From Chrysomallon squamiferum (taxonomy: Eukaryota > Mollusca > Gastropoda > Neomphalida > Peltospiridae), in the NCBI GenBank assembly GCA_012295275.1, contig CM022678.1:6823559-6858558 (forward strand): 35,000 nucleotides of DNA, read 5' to 3'. Below the pieces are notes generated by a model, which had not been told where the DNA came from, did no database searches, and saw only the letters and a list, made by a program, of their open reading frames with translations. The position numbers and the translations under genes are program-made. Each line of letters opens with the position of its first letter. Within the stretch, counting starts at the first letter, position 1. This document shows positions 33,202-35,000 of the stretch, piece by piece.

Positions 33202-33440
33202 GACTCTGATGAAACGATCTTGCAGGAAAAATGACTCTTACAAACCAATAAAAACTCGTCATTTTCTGGTAAAACTATTTATTTTGTAAATTAACAACAA
33301 TACGAACGTAAAAGTACAGCCGACTCCTAGAACTGATCTAACAACGGAGAAGAATCTTACTAAGTCAATAAAAACTCGTCAATCTCCGGCGTGACGTCAT
33401 TGGTTTCGCATAAAACGAGTCACGTTTTTTTTTTTTTTTT
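33202..33440 (+). repeat. Tandem duplication, unit about 118 bp
   Basis: GACTCTGATGAAACGATCT ... TCTTAC-AA-CAATAAAAACTCGTCA occurs at about 33202-33262 and again, diverged, at about 33321-33380. The exact shared core CAATAAAAACTCGTCA is at 33246 and 33366. The second copy leads into a full CRE (33392-33399) followed by ATTGG. Confidence 0.7.
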
Positions 33441-34403
33441 TTCTGTCTCGATAAATCAAGTCTGATATGAGTAACATTTTCTTTAAAAGGTTTTATGAAT
33501 CAGAGTAATTTGTTCGGAGATCAATAATGTTTGGTAAAATGTTATTTCATTTTTGTTCGTGTGTCATAGGCATATAAAACTGTGATGTTGAGTTTAAATA
33601 GCAGGAAAAAAAAAAAAAAAAAAAAAAAAAAAACGAAAGAAAAAGAAAAAGGAAAACATTAATCGGGAATTAAATGCAATAAACCGCCTGGATATATTTG
33701 GTTTTAATTTCTATTTAATTAAAGGAAAAGCTTAAAGAGATTAAAAAAAAAAAAAAAATAAAGAAATAAAAATAAATTAGAAGAAGAAGAAGAGAAATGA
33801 TTCGTGGAAAACAAATCCTGAAGAAGAAAAATGAAAGCAGAAAAAGAATACACCAATAATAACACCAACAATAAAAGTAATAATACTAGTAAAAATAATG
33901 AATATCCATAGTAAGAGTACTATTAATAAATAAGTATACATAGTAATAGTAATAATAAAAGAATGACTGTAGTACTATACTAGTCTAATAACAAAGACAA
34001 CAGAATAAAGTTATCAAGAGGAACCGTTAAAAAAAACAAAAAAAAAAAAACCTATAACCTTTACGAAAGAATCTAATTTTTGTCGTTCGGATATTATATT
34101 TTGTCAACAAGACCAATAAGCCAATTTTTTTTTTTTTTTTTTTCGAATTCTCGGTAATGGAAATGAAGTCACGTTTCATTTATTTATTTTATTTCGTCAC
34201 GATGCATCACGTTTGATGCGAAAAGCATTTTCTTTAAAAAGGCTTTGGTTAATCACAGAATAACAAGTAACTTGTTTTGACGTTGACGAAGTTTAGTAAA
34301 GAGTTATCTCATCTTGTCCCTGTACGTGACAGGAATTTAAAATGTCTGTGACGTCAAGTTTAAGGCGTATGCTGCAGAAGAACAAAAAAAAAAAAAAAAA
34401 AAA
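33400..34403 (+). repeat. Two diverged copies of an A-tailed element
   Basis: About 33400-33632 and 34135-34403 share in order GAGTCACGTTT/AAGTCACGTTTC, CATTTTCTTTAAAA-GG, AATCA-AGTAA-TTGTT, GTTT-GTAAA, GTTAT-TCAT, GT-AC/GTGTCATAGG or GTGACAGG, and TGTGA-GT-AAGTTTAA, and both end in an A-run of about 20-27 nt (33606-33632 and 34383-34403). Head-to-tail copies with matching A-tails suggest either an old retroposon family or a 0.75-kb segmental duplication. No Pol III boxes or coding frame were recognised. Confidence 0.55.
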
Positions 34404-34690
34404 GAAAGAGAGAAAGGAGTTTAAAAAATTATGTGCCGAAAGGGCATGAAATTATTGACACATCGATTGTCGTACTGTCAAAGATGTCTTTCATTTTAAC
34501 TGAAATGCTTTGAAGTGATTAAGTGAAGAAGAAGTAGAAGAAAAAAAAAATGGGAGAAAAAAAGAAGAAGAAGAAAGGATGTTGAAAAAATGGCGGAAAG
34601 ATAAAAAAAAAAAAAATTAAATTAAAAAAGGAAAGAAGGAAAGCATACACTAAAAAATTATGTAGAAACATATGTACTGCAGAACCCTAA
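34404..34690. other. A/G-rich spacer
   Basis: GAAA, AAG and A-run sequence with one short complex stretch (34425-34500). No gene was seen. Confidence 0.5.
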
Positions 34691-34693
34691 GCA

Positions 34694-35000
34694 GTATTAG
34701 TAGTGGCAGTGGTAGTAGTAGTAGAAGTAGCAGTATTCGATTTAACAGTCGTAGTAACTGCATAGCAGTATCAATTGTAGAAATAATAGTAGAGTAGTAG
34801 TAGTAGTAATAGTAGTAGTAATAGTAGCACTAGTAATAGTAGTAGAATAGTAGTAGTAGTAGTAATAGTAGTAGAAGTAGCAGTAGTAGTAGCATTAGTA
34901 ATAGTAGTAGAATAGTAGTAGTAGTAGTAATAGTAGTAGAAGTAGCAGTAGTAGTAGCATTAGTAATAGTAGTAGAATAGTAGTAGTAGTAGATATAGTA
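34694..35000. repeat. AGT array with about 65-bp higher-order repeat
   Basis: AGT/AAT/GCA triplets run to the window edge. From about 34850 a larger unit containing AGAAGTAGCAG, AGCATTAGTAATAG and AGAATAGTAG repeats at a 65-bp step (landmarks 34874 and 34939). Confidence 0.85.

Overview
This is AT-rich, intron-containing animal nuclear DNA, very dense in microsatellites (ATT/AAT, AAAT, CA, CT, TATG, ACT arrays). Spliced genes with GT..AG introns, an essentially intronless neuropeptide-type GPCR, a nuclear tRNA-Lys and tRNA-derived repeats all point to a metazoan. The GPCR type and the repeat style suggest a lophotrochozoan, perhaps a mollusc, but that assignment is an inference with no decisive marker. 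Nothing prokaryotic or viral was recognised.

Layout: (1) 1-1500, unassigned DNA that may include a 5' noncoding exon. (2) 2012-3223 (+), a single-exon rhodopsin-class GPCR of 403 residues. (3) 3224-5279, spacer with a promoter-like cluster (octamer palindrome, TATA box, initiator) that has no recognisable gene behind it. (4) 5280-16918 (+), a complete eight-exon adenosine deaminase (copy A, 352 residues). (5) 16919-21474, a 4.5 kb shared 3' spacer with internal duplications. (6) 28106-21475 (-), a complete nine-exon second adenosine deaminase (copy B, 356 residues). (7) 28107-30310, spacer with a possible orphan first exon at 29028. (8) 30311-30382 (-), tRNA-Lys(TTT), with a decayed second copy at 30896-30967. 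(9) 31000-35000, no gene seen: TATG, ACT, ATT and AGT arrays and a diverged duplicated segment with A-tails.

The centre of the window is the tail-to-tail pair of adenosine deaminase genes. I built both by hand from splice sites and conserved family motifs. Their coding exons correspond one to one (39, 62, 123, 257 ... 127, 90 nt), except that the single 194-nt exon 5 of copy A is split into 131 + 72 nt in copy B. All metal-binding and catalytic residues of classical ADA (ADA1 type, cytosolic, no signal peptide) are present in both. Copy B replaces two otherwise near-invariant active-site glycines by alanine, and both copies depart from the usual purine-loop motif. The simplest reading is an inverted duplication followed by functional divergence, with copy A closer to ancestral enzyme and copy B possibly altered in activity or substrate. 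Splice sites in both genes lie against, or are built from, tandem repeats or a retroposon.
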